From Spirosoma utsteinense (lineage in GTDB: Bacteria > Bacteroidota > Bacteroidia > Cytophagales > Spirosomataceae): DNA of 64,000 bases. The stretch lies in assembly GCF_014282275.1 (NCBI RefSeq), contig NZ_VFIA01000024.1:35471-99470 (forward strand). The letters are read 5' to 3'. A program made the position numbers and the translations under genes. The notes below the pieces were generated by a model. The model was not told the origin of the DNA and made no database searches. It saw only the letters and a program-made list of their open reading frames with translations. The first letter of the stretch is position 1. The number at the start of each line of letters is the position of its first letter. Below, in pieces: positions 24,501 through 33,505 of the stretch.

Positions 24501-25691
24501 CTAGCCGGGCTGCTCAACCAGTGAGGGTGGCGGTGTTACCAATTTATACTGACGCATTTTCCACCACAGGGTCAGCCACGCCAGCAGCAGCATCACAATT
24601 CCGTACAGGAACAGCGTCTGCACCTGAGGCTGGATTACCGACAGGGGTGCCTTTAGAAAAAAGACGTTCCGAAGGGCGCTGAGGTAGTGTGTTAATGGAA
24701 TAGCCTGGGCGATATATTGTAGCAGTACCGGCATTTGGCTCGTGGGCCAGGAGTATCCACTGATAATGAAGGCCGGTGTGGCTACGATCATCAGGATTTC
24801 GGTAGCGCGCAGTTGATTAGGTATTAAGATGCTGATGAGAATACCCAGGCCCGTCAGCGCCAGCGTAAACGCAGCCACCAGGGTTAGCAGAGCCGGTAGC
24901 GACCCAACGTCCGGCAGGCGGAACAGCGGAAAAAGCACGCCCAGCACGAAAGCCCAGACGCCCGCTCCCATGATCCAGTAGGGCAGCGTTTTCGTCAGCA
25001 GCACCACCCCCGACCAGCGGGTCTGCTCCGTAAGCTGCCCAAAGGTGTTTTCCTCAAACTCTTTACTGAAGGCCAAAGCCAGCACCAGCAGAAATACCTG
25101 CTGGATAATAGCCCCGGTTACCCCCGGCAGCATGTAATACCCGTAGTTTCCCGATGTATTGAAATAGCGGGTGTTGTTGATGCTGAAAGCCTGAAACTGG
25201 TTTCGGGCTTCCAGTACCGGCACACCCCGTTTCATCGATCCCTCGATTTCGATCCCGGCGTTCAGCGTCGACAGGGTAGTTTGTACCGCCCGCGACACAA
25301 AATTGGCGGTCAGGATATTGGCCATGTTCAGGTCGACCTCTACTTCGGGCGTCCGGCGCTGCTGTATGGCTTCTTCAAAATTCCCGGGTATCGTCACAAC
25401 GGCCTCAAACTGCCCCGTTTCAAAAGCCCGGCGGGCAGCAGTCTCATCGGGAAATACCGTTACGAGTTTGACGGTGGGATTATCGGCGAGGGCATCGACG
25501 ACCTTGCCGCTCAGCGCCGTCCCGTTCAGGTCGACTACAGCAATGGGCAGATCAGTAACGGTGGCATTGGTGTAGGTATAGCCCACCAGCAACCCGAACA
25601 AGACCGGTCCACCGAGGAAAACAGCCACGGCAACACCGTTGCGGGAAAACTGGCGAAACTCCCGCATCAACAGCCTGAAAAACGTTTTCAT
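24501..25691 (-). CDS. ABC-2 type export permease (YhhJ/YbhS-like)
   Basis: The 396-aa product has one N-terminal helix (GVAVAVFLGGPVLFGLLVGY), a large periplasmic domain (residues about 45-215) and five C-terminal helices with FIISGYSWPTSQMP, the ABC2_membrane_3 pattern. It should pair with an ATPase and the adjacent HlyD and TolC proteins to pump compounds from cytoplasm to outside. No ATPase domain is fused to it and no ATPase gene lies in this operon. It starts 12 bp after the hlyD-like gene. Confidence 0.88.
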   Translation of the reverse strand: MKTFFRLLMREFRQFSRNGVAVAVFLGGPVLFGLLVGYTYTNATVTDLPIAVVDLNGTALSGKVVDALADNPTVKLVTVFPDETAARRAFETGQFEAVVTIPGNFEEAIQQRRTPEVEVDLNMANILTANFVSRAVQTTLSTLNAGIEIEGSMKRGVPVLEARNQFQAFSINNTRYFNTSGNYGYYMLPGVTGAIIQQVFLLVLALAFSKEFEENTFGQLTEQTRWSGVVLLTKTLPYWIMGAGVWAFVLGVLFPLFRLPDVGSLPALLTLVAAFTLALTGLGILISILIPNQLRATEILMIVATPAFIISGYSWPTSQMPVLLQYIAQAIPLTHYLSALRNVFFLKAPLSVIQPQVQTLFLYGIVMLLLAWLTLWWKMRQYKLVTPPPSLVEQPG

Positions 25692-25703
25692 GGTTCGTAG
25701 GGG

Positions 25704-26672
25704 TTAGTTGTTTGGTAATAACACGGTCTGGTTCGACAGCAATTTGTTCTGCTGGGCCGGGTCTGTAGGGACCAGTTTCAGTTCGTAGGTAGCTTCTCCC
25801 AGTTCATAGGTTGGATAGCTGCTGGTTCGGGAGGCATAACTGTTAAGTTCCTTAACGGTCACGAGTTTAGCGGCTACCGTCTGGTTGGCGGCAAAGGGGA
25901 GCTTCACCTTGTATTCGTTACCTCTGGCAAAGCGGGCCACTTCCTTTTCGCTCACCGTAAAGCGCAGGTATGTGCGGCTATTGTCATAACCCGACAGCAC
26001 CGTATAGCCAGCCGGAGCCAGTTCGCCTTCGTGCAGGCTGATGCTTTCGATGGTCATGGGCTGGGGAGCCACGATCGCTTTCTCCCGGAGGGCGGCCTGC
26101 ACTTCTTTGAGCGCGCCTTCGGCTCGGAGCATATCGCCGTAGGCCATCCGGATACGTTCGGCCCGCACGGTGCCATCTACCTCGTCCCGTTTGGCCTGCG
26201 TACCCGTCAGCTGCGCCTTTGCCGATTGGTATTTCGCACTCATCTCGTCGTACTGCTGGGCCGAAATCAGGGAGTCGCGGTACATAGCCTGTACCCGGCT
26301 CAGGCTTTTCTGGGCGAATGCAGCCTGCTCACGAGCTACCGATAATGCCGCGTCAGCCTGTCGGCGTTCGTTGGGCGTGGCTCCATGCAACGCCATCTGG
26401 TACTGCGCTCTGGCCGATGTGTAGGCACCCTGTGCCTGTAGCAGTTTGGCCTCGGCTTCGGGGACGTCGATACGCGCCAGAATCTGCCCTTTGGTGACTA
26501 CGTCACCTTCCTTTACCAGCAGCTGAGCAATGCGGCCGGTCACCTTGGCGGTTACGCCAACGGTTTCTTTTTTCACTTTCCCTTCCAGATCAGCGGTCAG
26601 GGTTTGTTTGGGCTGACAACTGGCCAGCGTCAGGAGGCTAATGGCTACTGCCGGAAGAATATGCGCGTTCAT
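25704..26672 (-). CDS. HlyD/RND-type periplasmic adaptor lipoprotein
   Basis: The 322-aa product has a lipoprotein signal (MNAHILPAVAISLLTLASCQ). Then come the biotinyl-lipoyl-like half (VTGRIAQLLVKEGDVVTKGQ), a coiled-coil hairpin (LQAQGAYTSARAQYQ to AEGALKEVQAALREK) and the second lipoyl half with SLHEGELAPAGYTVL. It bridges the permease and the TolC channel. I chose ATG 26672 over 26747 because only the shorter form has a proper lipoprotein leader and it avoids overlapping tolC. Confidence 0.9.
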   Translation of the reverse strand: MNAHILPAVAISLLTLASCQPKQTLTADLEGKVKKETVGVTAKVTGRIAQLLVKEGDVVTKGQILARIDVPEAEAKLLQAQGAYTSARAQYQMALHGATPNERRQADAALSVAREQAAFAQKSLSRVQAMYRDSLISAQQYDEMSAKYQSAKAQLTGTQAKRDEVDGTVRAERIRMAYGDMLRAEGALKEVQAALREKAIVAPQPMTIESISLHEGELAPAGYTVLSGYDNSRTYLRFTVSEKEVARFARGNEYKVKLPFAANQTVAAKLVTVKELNSYASRTSSYPTYELGEATYELKLVPTDPAQQNKLLSNQTVLLPNN

Positions 26673-26706
26673 GAGTTTTATCTGAGGTCGTGAAGACAAA
26701 GAATAA

Positions 26707-28053
26707 TTAGTTGATATCGGTGATAGTGAGGGTGCCCGTTGCTTCAAGCTGGGCTACCTGCGCGGCCCGTTGGCTGGCAATGGTCTGGACATAATCGAGT
26801 TCGGCTTTCTGGTAATCGGTTTCGGCTTCGAGCCGCTCCGTGATGCGGATAAGTCCCTGCTCATACTGGCGGGTGGCAATGTCGAGGGCTTTGCGGGCCA
26901 GCCCTACTTTCTGTTGGGCCACATCGACCAACTCATTGGCCGTAGCCATTTCCGAGCGGCTCTTCTGGAGGTTCAGTGTCAGCAGGTCGCGGGTCTGGGC
27001 CAGGGTGTTCTGCGATATATCGAGATCCTGCTGCGCCGTTCGTCGTTCGGTACGCGACGCAAACTTGTCGAAAAGCGTCCAGCGCACGCCTACACCGGCA
27101 TACCAGTAGGGTTCGATGGCCGACAGGTCTTTGCGGTACAGTTCATTTTTACCGAATGCATATACCTGGGGCAGATAACCCGACAGCGTCGCTTTCTGGC
27201 GGTAGCGCGTGGCTTCCCGGGCCAGTTCCAGCGATTTGAGTTCGGGGCGATTGTCTACCGATGCTACGCTCATATCGCTCACCAGCCGGGTCAGTTCGGG
27301 GCGTATTGCCGATAACTGGTCGGCCGGAACGCCGGTCAGCTGCGTCAGGCGGGCGAGGGCCAACTGGCGTTTCCCGTTCAGGTCGACACGCTTTGCCCGC
27401 AGGTCCTGCACAGCCAGGTCGACTTTACTGCGATCGTAGGGCGTGGCGAGTCCTTCTTTCACGGCTTTGTTGATGAACCGTACCTGCTCGGCGAGTCGTT
27501 TGTCGGCTTCGTCGAGCACCTGCTCCGACTGGGCAATCAACCCCAGCTGGTCATAGGCCAGCGTGACATCCCGGATGATGGTCATTCGTTCTTTATCGGC
27601 CAGCGCACCAATAGCCTGTTCTTTAAAGGACAGCGCTTTGCTCAGCGTCGGGATCTTGGTCCCCGAGAAGAGGAGCATATTGGCCTGAACAGTTGCTTTC
27701 AGAATGTTCTGGGGCTGAAGCTGCTGCTCCAGTTCGTAAGGCCCGCTATACACCTCCTTTGGTAACGGCTGGTAGGGCAACCGTGGCAGGATGATACTAA
27801 TGTCGCGGTCGAGGTGCGTATAGGTTGGGTTGATGGTTATTTCGGGCAGGTACTGGTTTTTCAGCCCCTGCTTTTCAATCTGTACTTTCCGTTGCTCGGC
27901 CTGGTTATTAGCCAATGCGTAGCTTTTCGTTAATGCCTGTTCGATCAGGGCTTGCCGGGTGGGTGCCGACCCGGCCGGCGGGGTGAGCTGCGCCCGGGCC
28001 GTTGTGGCCAGTAACGAGCCAACTAGAAATGCGGAAGCGATTATTGTCTTCAT
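26707..28053 (-). CDS. TolC-family outer-membrane efflux channel
   Basis: The 448-aa product has a signal peptide (FLVGSLLATTARAQ) and two OEP repeats of long helices, for example ERMTIIRDVTLAYDQLGLIAQ and TRDLLTLNLQKSRSEMATANEL with QYEQGLIRITERLEAE. It forms the trimeric exit duct of the efflux system whose adaptor and permease follow in the operon. Confidence 0.92.
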   Translation of the reverse strand: MKTIIASAFLVGSLLATTARAQLTPPAGSAPTRQALIEQALTKSYALANNQAEQRKVQIEKQGLKNQYLPEITINPTYTHLDRDISIILPRLPYQPLPKEVYSGPYELEQQLQPQNILKATVQANMLLFSGTKIPTLSKALSFKEQAIGALADKERMTIIRDVTLAYDQLGLIAQSEQVLDEADKRLAEQVRFINKAVKEGLATPYDRSKVDLAVQDLRAKRVDLNGKRQLALARLTQLTGVPADQLSAIRPELTRLVSDMSVASVDNRPELKSLELAREATRYRQKATLSGYLPQVYAFGKNELYRKDLSAIEPYWYAGVGVRWTLFDKFASRTERRTAQQDLDISQNTLAQTRDLLTLNLQKSRSEMATANELVDVAQQKVGLARKALDIATRQYEQGLIRITERLEAETDYQKAELDYVQTIASQRAAQVAQLEATGTLTITDIN

Positions 28054-28112
28054 TGTATTAATTACACTTTTAACGTTTTTTTAGTTTCCTTATGATCAAA
28101 AAAAACAGGCAC

Positions 28113-28757
28113 TCACTCCAGGTAAAACTTTTCGGTCAGGATTCCTCTCAGGAGAATATTAAGGACCAGATCGATCCGTTCCTGGGTCGTAGCCGGTATC
28201 TGGCGGGAAATGTCGGCGGGGAACTGGCTCAGAAAATCGGTATCGGTCAGTTGCTGCACGGCGCTGATAAACATAACGATGGCGATCTGCCGGGATGCAT
28301 CGTCCCGGATATACCCAACGCGTACCCCCTCTTCGACAAGCTGGGTCAGGTACTGGAGCTGCATGTCGCGCCGAAAGTCGTTAGCCTGTTTATAAGCTAC
28401 TGGTTCGGAGCGCTTTAAATCGTCCCAAAACTTTTTATTCACAGTAGAAAAACTTCCGCCTATGTGCTGAAGATAGGCGTTTAGCTTCTGCCGGAGCGAC
28501 AAATCCACATCGTTCACAATCTCATCGGCCCGTTGCCGGAACTGCCGCGCAAACCGGTCGATACCCGCGGTCAAAATCTCCGACTTGCCGCCGAAGTGGT
28601 TATACACCGTTTTCTTGCTGATCGCCAGTTCCCGCACAATATCATCTACCACCACACGGCTGTAGCCGTAGCGAAAAAACAAGGTCATGGCCGCATCGAG
28701 TATGCGCTGGTCGGTGCTTGTTTCATCGGCAGAGGCAGATTTTTCGGATTGTCTCAT
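28113..28757 (-). CDS. TetR family transcriptional regulator of the efflux operon
   Basis: The 214-aa product has the TetR HTH in residues about 15-60 (RILDAAMTLFFRYGYSRVVVDDIVRELAISKKTVYNHFGGK) and a ligand-binding helical C-terminus. It is the first gene of the tetR-tolC-hlyD-permease run, 59 bp before tolC, so it probably represses its own operon and is released by a pump substrate. Confidence 0.9.
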   Translation of the reverse strand: MRQSEKSASADETSTDQRILDAAMTLFFRYGYSRVVVDDIVRELAISKKTVYNHFGGKSEILTAGIDRFARQFRQRADEIVNDVDLSLRQKLNAYLQHIGGSFSTVNKKFWDDLKRSEPVAYKQANDFRRDMQLQYLTQLVEEGVRVGYIRDDASRQIAIVMFISAVQQLTDTDFLSQFPADISRQIPATTQERIDLVLNILLRGILTEKFYLE

Positions 28758-28867
28758 CGGAAACTTTAAATAATTTTATAGTGTAAATAATGCAATTCAA
28801 TTACCTAACTTTTCTCTGGAAAAGAAAGTTCAACAAGGCTTGTCTGTAGCGCTGTAGTTATGCTTCC

Positions 28868-29764
28868 TCAGAAAGGGCGATCGGCACCATTGGCCCGGAG
28901 CTGTTCCCGGTACTGGCTGGGTGATACGCCAGTTTTTCGTTTGAAAAAGCGGGCAAAATAGGTTGGGTACTCGAAATGGAGTTGATAAGCGATTTCAGAG
29001 ATCGAATAAGCCGTGTAAGCGAGGTATTTCTGCGCTTCAGCGACCACATGATTTTGTACTAGTTCAGAGGCCGACTTATTCGCCACGGCCCGGCAGATGC
29101 GATTCAGATGTACCGGGGTTATGGCCATTTCGTCGGCTACCTGAGCAATGGTCGTAGCCATGGTAGCCCGGCGCATCAGCTGCTGAAACTGCCGGAAGTA
29201 GGTCATAGCCGGACTAAATTGATCGGGCAGCCGTGTTTGTCCGTGCTTCAGCAGCCGATACAGAATGATAAACAGCCGGTGCAGGCAGGCCTGAATCATG
29301 ATCCGTTTTTGAACCTGATCACTAAAAAGCTCTTCATCGATCTCTTCGATCAGTTCCAGGACGGAAGCGGCTGAATAAGTAACGTCAAAGACAGTGATCG
29401 TCTGCACGGTGTTCAGCAGTGGCTGCATCGCTGGATTGGTTCGAAAAAAGTCATCGAGCAGCGAATCGGACAGCGTAAGTATGCGCCCCCGTGCATCGGC
29501 CGAATACACGAACCCGTGCAGGGCGTTGGGTGGTATGAGCAGTACGTAGGGACCTTCCAGTAACTGGCTCTGCTGAGCAGTCCGAACCTGTACCGTACCT
29601 GTCTGCACATAAAACACCTGAAACAGATGGGCATGAGTATGGGGCTGAATCACCCAGTCGAAGGTATGGCTACGTGTTTCCAGGAGTTCGGAGAACAGAT
29701 ACTCTTCCTGCGGCCGGGCCGTCGATTCACCGTAAAGACCGTCATATTGGGTAATCCGTATCAT
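28868..29764 (-). CDS. AraC family transcriptional regulator (cupin plus HTH)
   Basis: The 298-aa product has an N-terminal cupin (residues about 40-110, with HTHAHLFQVFYVQTGTVQV and LLIPPNALHGFV) and the AraC double HTH at the end (TIAQVADEMAITPVHLNRICR; ISEIAYQLHFEYPTYFARFFKRKTG). This is the PobR-like type that senses small molecules. It is divergent from the secreted esterase gene at 29960 and likely controls it. Confidence 0.9.
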   Translation of the reverse strand: MIRITQYDGLYGESTARPQEEYLFSELLETRSHTFDWVIQPHTHAHLFQVFYVQTGTVQVRTAQQSQLLEGPYVLLIPPNALHGFVYSADARGRILTLSDSLLDDFFRTNPAMQPLLNTVQTITVFDVTYSAASVLELIEEIDEELFSDQVQKRIMIQACLHRLFIILYRLLKHGQTRLPDQFSPAMTYFRQFQQLMRRATMATTIAQVADEMAITPVHLNRICRAVANKSASELVQNHVVAEAQKYLAYTAYSISEIAYQLHFEYPTYFARFFKRKTGVSPSQYREQLRANGADRPF

Positions 29765-29959
29765 ATCTAATGGAATAGGGTAAGGTCACGGGCCGGATAC
29801 GCATCCAGGCGAAGCCAACGCGGATACAGGTTCGATTATTATCCGTAAAAGTCTGAAAAGTACACTACTGTAGCGTATATAAGCGGCAATTTTGCATGAA
29901 TCAGGCCCTGCTATCCGGCTCCTGAAAAATCTAAAATTGTCCCCTTACAAGTTTACTCA

Positions 29960-30913
29960 ATGATCAATAAATTTTTGTTTTGTATGCTCGCCGGTTTAGG
30001 CATGCTGGCCTCCGTTTCAGTCGCTCAGCCACCGGGTGGCGTCCCACCGGGTGGGCCAATGGCAAAAGCCAACACCGCGTCCATCCAGCGTAAATGGCTG
30101 GATGTTGCCTATGCCGACAAGTCTACGGCTCAGAAACTAGATATCTATCTGCCCGACACGGGAAAGGGCCCGTTTCCGGTAATTGTTCCCATTCATGGGG
30201 GAGCCTTCAAAATGGGCGACAAAGCCGATGGACAGCTAACGCCCATGCTGGCGGGGCTCAAACGGGGTTACGCCGTGGTCTCCGTTAATTACCGGCTCAG
30301 TGGCGAAGCCGTATTCCCCGCCCAGATCCAGGACGTTAAAGCGGCCATTCGGTTTATCAGGGCTCACGCCAGCACCTACCAACTCAACCCGAACAGGATT
30401 GCGGCCTGGGGCGGCTCGGCGGGTGGGCATCTGGCAGCTATGGCCGGTACCACCAGCGACATCACCGATTTCGACGACGCCAGTCTTGGCAATGCCGGGC
30501 AGAGCAGCCGCGTACAGGCCGTTGTCGACTGGTTTGGGCCTATCCGCTTCGACCAGATGGATGCCCAGTTCAAGGCCAGCGGCAAGGGCACTGCCGATCA
30601 TGACGCAGCCAACTCACCCGAGTCGCAGCTACTGGGCAAACCTGTTCAGCAGGCCCCCGACCTGGTGAAGCGGGCCAGCCCGGCTACCTATATCAGCCAG
30701 AGCGACCCGCCCATGTTCATCGAACACGGCACCGATGATCGCCTGGTACCAACCCAGCAATCGGTCGATTTTGCGGCAGCGCTGGAAAAAATACTCGGTC
30801 ATCAGAACGTAACGATTACCCTGCTCGAAGGCGCTAACCACGGTGGCCCCCAATTCAACACACCAGAAAACCTGGCTACCGTTTTTTCGTTTCTCGACGC
30901 CTGTCTAAAGTAA
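29960..30913 (+). CDS. Secreted alpha/beta-hydrolase esterase (BD-FAE/HSL type)
   Basis: The 317-aa product has a signal peptide (FCMLAGLGMLASVSVAQP). The fold shows the oxyanion motif IHGGAFKMG, nucleophile elbow GGSAGG, acid in HGTDDRLVP and His in EGANHGG, a complete Ser-Asp-His triad. The likely substrate is an ester of a plant polymer or a small ester. It is divergent from an AraC regulator, with a 195 bp shared promoter region. Confidence 0.9.
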   Translation: MINKFLFCMLAGLGMLASVSVAQPPGGVPPGGPMAKANTASIQRKWLDVAYADKSTAQKLDIYLPDTGKGPFPVIVPIHGGAFKMGDKADGQLTPMLAGLKRGYAVVSVNYRLSGEAVFPAQIQDVKAAIRFIRAHASTYQLNPNRIAAWGGSAGGHLAAMAGTTSDITDFDDASLGNAGQSSRVQAVVDWFGPIRFDQMDAQFKASGKGTADHDAANSPESQLLGKPVQQAPDLVKRASPATYISQSDPPMFIEHGTDDRLVPTQQSVDFAAALEKILGHQNVTITLLEGANHGGPQFNTPENLATVFSFLDACLK

Positions 30914-30934
30914 GTACACCTCCCGGTACTCATT

Positions 30935-31054
30935 ATGAAATTTTCGCCAACGGCTCCCGCGACTTTACTGGCCGGGGTTCTCCTGATCGTATGTGCCTGC
31001 AAGAAAGAAGCCGCCATGACCACCAGCGGGGCGGTATCACCTACCCTACCCTAA
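30935..31054 (+). CDS. Truncated lipoprotein-like ORF (39 aa), probable gene remnant
   Basis: The frame MKFSPTAPATLLAGVLLIVC continues as ACKKEAAMTT and stops at 31054. The start is a good lipoprotein signal (LLIVCAC lipobox), but almost nothing follows, so this is likely the 5' end of a deleted gene. It begins 21 bp after the esterase stop. Confidence 0.4.
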   Translation: MKFSPTAPATLLAGVLLIVCACKKEAAMTTSGAVSPTLP

Positions 31055-31066
31055 CAAAGATTGTAT

Positions 31067-31215
31067 GTAACAGCGCCATCGAGCGCCTGTCGGGGAATAC
31101 CAACTGGCTCACGAACTACCTGGAAACGCCAACCCGGCCTGCCATCGGGCTGCTACTGGGTCTGGTAGGGTTGGCCTTGTTTCTGACATGGCGTCAGGAA
31201 TACGTCCGCCGTTAA
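31067..31215 (+). pseudogene. Possible tail of a lost membrane protein
   Basis: The frame ending at 31215 reads NWLTNYLETPTRPAIGLLLG and on through LVGLALFLTWRQEYVRR, a clear membrane helix with a basic end. An ATG in this frame at 30991 overlaps the lipoprotein fragment out of frame. It may be the 3' end of a gene whose middle was deleted. Not recognised. Confidence 0.25.
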
Positions 31216-31312
31216 GTGAAAATTTATTGAAACGCCGGGCAGAACGATAGGTCCTACCAATCCAGCTGTAGCTAAACCCAGGTATGGCAGTCAACGAATC
31301 GCCGTTCAGTCG

Positions 31313-31320
31313 TACTTTTG
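31313..31320 (+). promoter_or_regulatory. -7 element (TACTTTTG) at the hemE start codon
   Basis: TACTTTTG ends only four bases before the hemE ATG (31325), so transcription would begin at or within a few bases of the start codon: a leaderless mRNA. Confidence 0.55.
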
Positions 31321-31324
31321 CACC

Positions 31325-32377
31325 ATGATTTTACAAAACGATTTGCTGCTCCGCACGGCGCGGGGTGAACTGACCGAGCGGGTGCCGGTCTGGATGATGC
31401 GGCAGGCTGGCCGCGTACTGGCCGAGTACCGGGCCGTTCGGGAACGGGCCGGGAGTTTCATTACCCTGGCCAAAACCCCTGAACTGGCCGCTGAGGTGAC
31501 CATTCAGCCCGTCGATGCGTTCGGCGTCGATGCCGCTATCATTTTCTCCGATATTCTGGTTGTGCCCGAAGCGATGGGCCTGCCCTACGAAATGATCGAA
31601 AGCCGGGGGCCTGTCTTTCCAACCACCGTTCGCACCATTGCCGACCTCAGCCGCCTGCGCGTAGCCGATGCCGAAAGTGACCTGGGTTACGTGCTGGACG
31701 CTATTCGTCTGACCAAGAAAGAGCTTAACGGTCGTGTGCCGCTCATCGGATTTGCCGGCGCACCCTTCACGATCTTTTGCTACATGACCGAAGGCAAAGG
31801 CTCCAAAACATTCTCTGTCGCCAAGAAACTGCTGTATACCGACCCGGTTTTTGCCCATACGCTGCTCCAGCAAATTACCGACAGCACCATTGCCTATCTG
31901 AAAGCGCAGGTACGGGCGGGTGTCAATCTGGTGCAGTTGTTCGATTCGTGGGCGGGTATCCTGTCGCCGGAGCAGTACCGGCTGTTTTCCCTGCCCTACA
32001 TCCAGCAGATCTGCGACGCCCTTGGCAGCGAAATCCACGACGGCGTGGTAAGCCATGCGCCGGTGCCCGTCACGGTCTTCGCGAAAGGCGCTTTCTTCGC
32101 CCGCCACGAGATTGGCCAGCTGAGTTGCTCGGTTGTCGGACTGGACTGGAACATGGACCCGGCTGAGTCGCGGGAGTTGATTCCCAACAAAGTGTTGCAG
32201 GGCAACCTCGACCCCTGCGTGCTATACGCCGATTTCGCCCAGATCCGGGCGGAGGTAAAGCGCATGCTCGACGCCTTTGGCCACCAGCATTATATTGCCA
32301 ACCTCGGCCACGGCATCTATCCCGATACCGACCCTGACAAAGCCCGTTGCTTCGTCGATGCAGTAAAGGAAATGTAA
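31325..32377 (+). CDS. hemE: Uroporphyrinogen decarboxylase (HemE)
   Basis: Converts uroporphyrinogen III to coproporphyrinogen III in cytosolic haem synthesis. The 350-aa length is normal. Signature residues are visible: [16 protein letters not shown] (substrate-binding Arg), [14 protein letters not shown] (catalytic Asp), [42 protein letters not shown] and [12 protein letters not shown]. No other haem genes are adjacent, so it is a stand-alone unit. Confidence 0.97.
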   Translation: MILQNDLLLRTARGELTERVPVWMMRQAGRVLAEYRAVRERAGSFITLAKTPELAAEVTIQPVDAFGVDAAIIFSDILVVPEAMGLPYEMIESRGPVFPTTVRTIADLSRLRVADAESDLGYVLDAIRLTKKELNGRVPLIGFAGAPFTIFCYMTEGKGSKTFSVAKKLLYTDPVFAHTLLQQITDSTIAYLKAQVRAGVNLVQLFDSWAGILSPEQYRLFSLPYIQQICDALGSEIHDGVVSHAPVPVTVFAKGAFFARHEIGQLSCSVVGLDWNMDPAESRELIPNKVLQGNLDPCVLYADFAQIRAEVKRMLDAFGHQHYIANLGHGIYPDTDPDKARCFVDAVKEM

Positions 32378-32384
32378 TCCAGCC

Positions 32385-32439
32385 CTGTCCATATGTAGGA
32401 TTAAGGCCCTGACGGGGTCTCAATCCTACATATGGACAG
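32385..32439. terminator. 18-bp perfect hairpin downstream of hemE
   Basis: Arms 32385-32402 and 32422-32439 with a 19-base loop that itself holds a weak CCC/GGG stem, 7 bp beyond the hemE stop. It is probably the hemE terminator. Confidence 0.55.
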
Positions 32440-32550
32440 CCGGTCAAACAAACGGCGGACACCAGCCGGGCGTAGGTGGCCTCTAAACAAAAAAGTTCTT
32501 TCCGGTGTAGTGAAAGCCGGGCACTAAGCCATGTGGTTTGCCTTGCCTGG

Positions 32551-33402
32551 ATGACATACGACTCTGAAATGTACAGCCGACCAGCGCTCGTGACCAGTGC
32601 GTCACTGGCCTGGCAGGGGCTGAGGGTGGAACGCTACCAGTTGGATGCGATGGAGCTGCCGCCACACCGTCACGACCATCACCTGTTGCTGCTGTATCAG
32701 GCACCCCCGGTAACCGTTCGTCGGCAGCAGGGTAGCCGTGTTCAGCAAGCCGTTTTCCAGCCCGGCAATTTGGGGCTGTATCCCGGTGGTGAATATGACC
32801 GGGTGTCGTGGAACGGGCCAACCGATACGATACACCTGTATCTCGACAATCAGCAGCTGGAGGATAAGGCCCGTCGGGATATGGACCTGTCGCGTTTTTA
32901 CCTGGGCGACCAGTTCCGGTTCGACGACGGACTTCTGAATGCGCTGGGACAGCAATTGCTGAGCGCCGTTGGAACAAGCCATACCCTTGGCTGGCTCTAC
33001 GTCGAGTCGCTGATCAATACGCTGTGTTTCCACCTGATCGAGCATTATGGGCGCTACGAGCGACGTCCGGTCACGACAGGACGGCTACCGAACGCGGCAC
33101 TCAACCGCATCGACGCCTACCTGGAAGCGTATGCTGACCAGTTTATAACGCTCGATACGCTGGCCGGTCTGGCCAACCTCAGCGTGTTTCACTTCACCCG
33201 GCTCTTTAAACACGCCATTGGTGTTTCCCCGTACCAGTATGTGCTTGATTGGAAAATCCGGCGGGCCCGCCAGTTGCTTCGGGCCAACGATACATCGATC
33301 AACAGCGTTAGTGACGCACTGGGTTTTTCGTCTCCCGCCCATTTTTCGGTGGCTTTCAAACGAAATGTGGGCATGAGTCCAAGCCAGTTTCAGCGCGGCT
33401 AA
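32551..33402 (+). CDS. AraC family transcriptional regulator
   Basis: The C-terminal 100 residues hold the double HTH (ITLDTLAGLANLSVFHFTRLFKHAIG; INSVSDALGFSSPAHFSVAFKRNVGMSPSQF). The N-terminal part is a cupin-like sensor (MELPPHRHDHHLLLLYQAPP). The frame stays open to 32476, but the Met at 32551 or 32569 gives a more usual N-terminus. It is 103 bp upstream of, and codirectional with, the NmrA-like gene, which it may regulate. Confidence 0.88.
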   Translation: MTYDSEMYSRPALVTSASLAWQGLRVERYQLDAMELPPHRHDHHLLLLYQAPPVTVRRQQGSRVQQAVFQPGNLGLYPGGEYDRVSWNGPTDTIHLYLDNQQLEDKARRDMDLSRFYLGDQFRFDDGLLNALGQQLLSAVGTSHTLGWLYVESLINTLCFHLIEHYGRYERRPVTTGRLPNAALNRIDAYLEAYADQFITLDTLAGLANLSVFHFTRLFKHAIGVSPYQYVLDWKIRRARQLLRANDTSINSVSDALGFSSPAHFSVAFKRNVGMSPSQFQRG

Positions 33403-33505
33403 GCATCCAGGGAAGCAAAGCAGGAATCAGCAAAAACAAAGCAAGAATTCGGGGGTGATCCCGCGGGATATGGCTGACCTTTGTCGTCATAAAATCTATT
33501 GACAC

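Noticed and set aside
31331..32107. Long minus-strand open frame opposite hemE
   Set aside because: Antisense shadow of hemE with no recognisable protein features.
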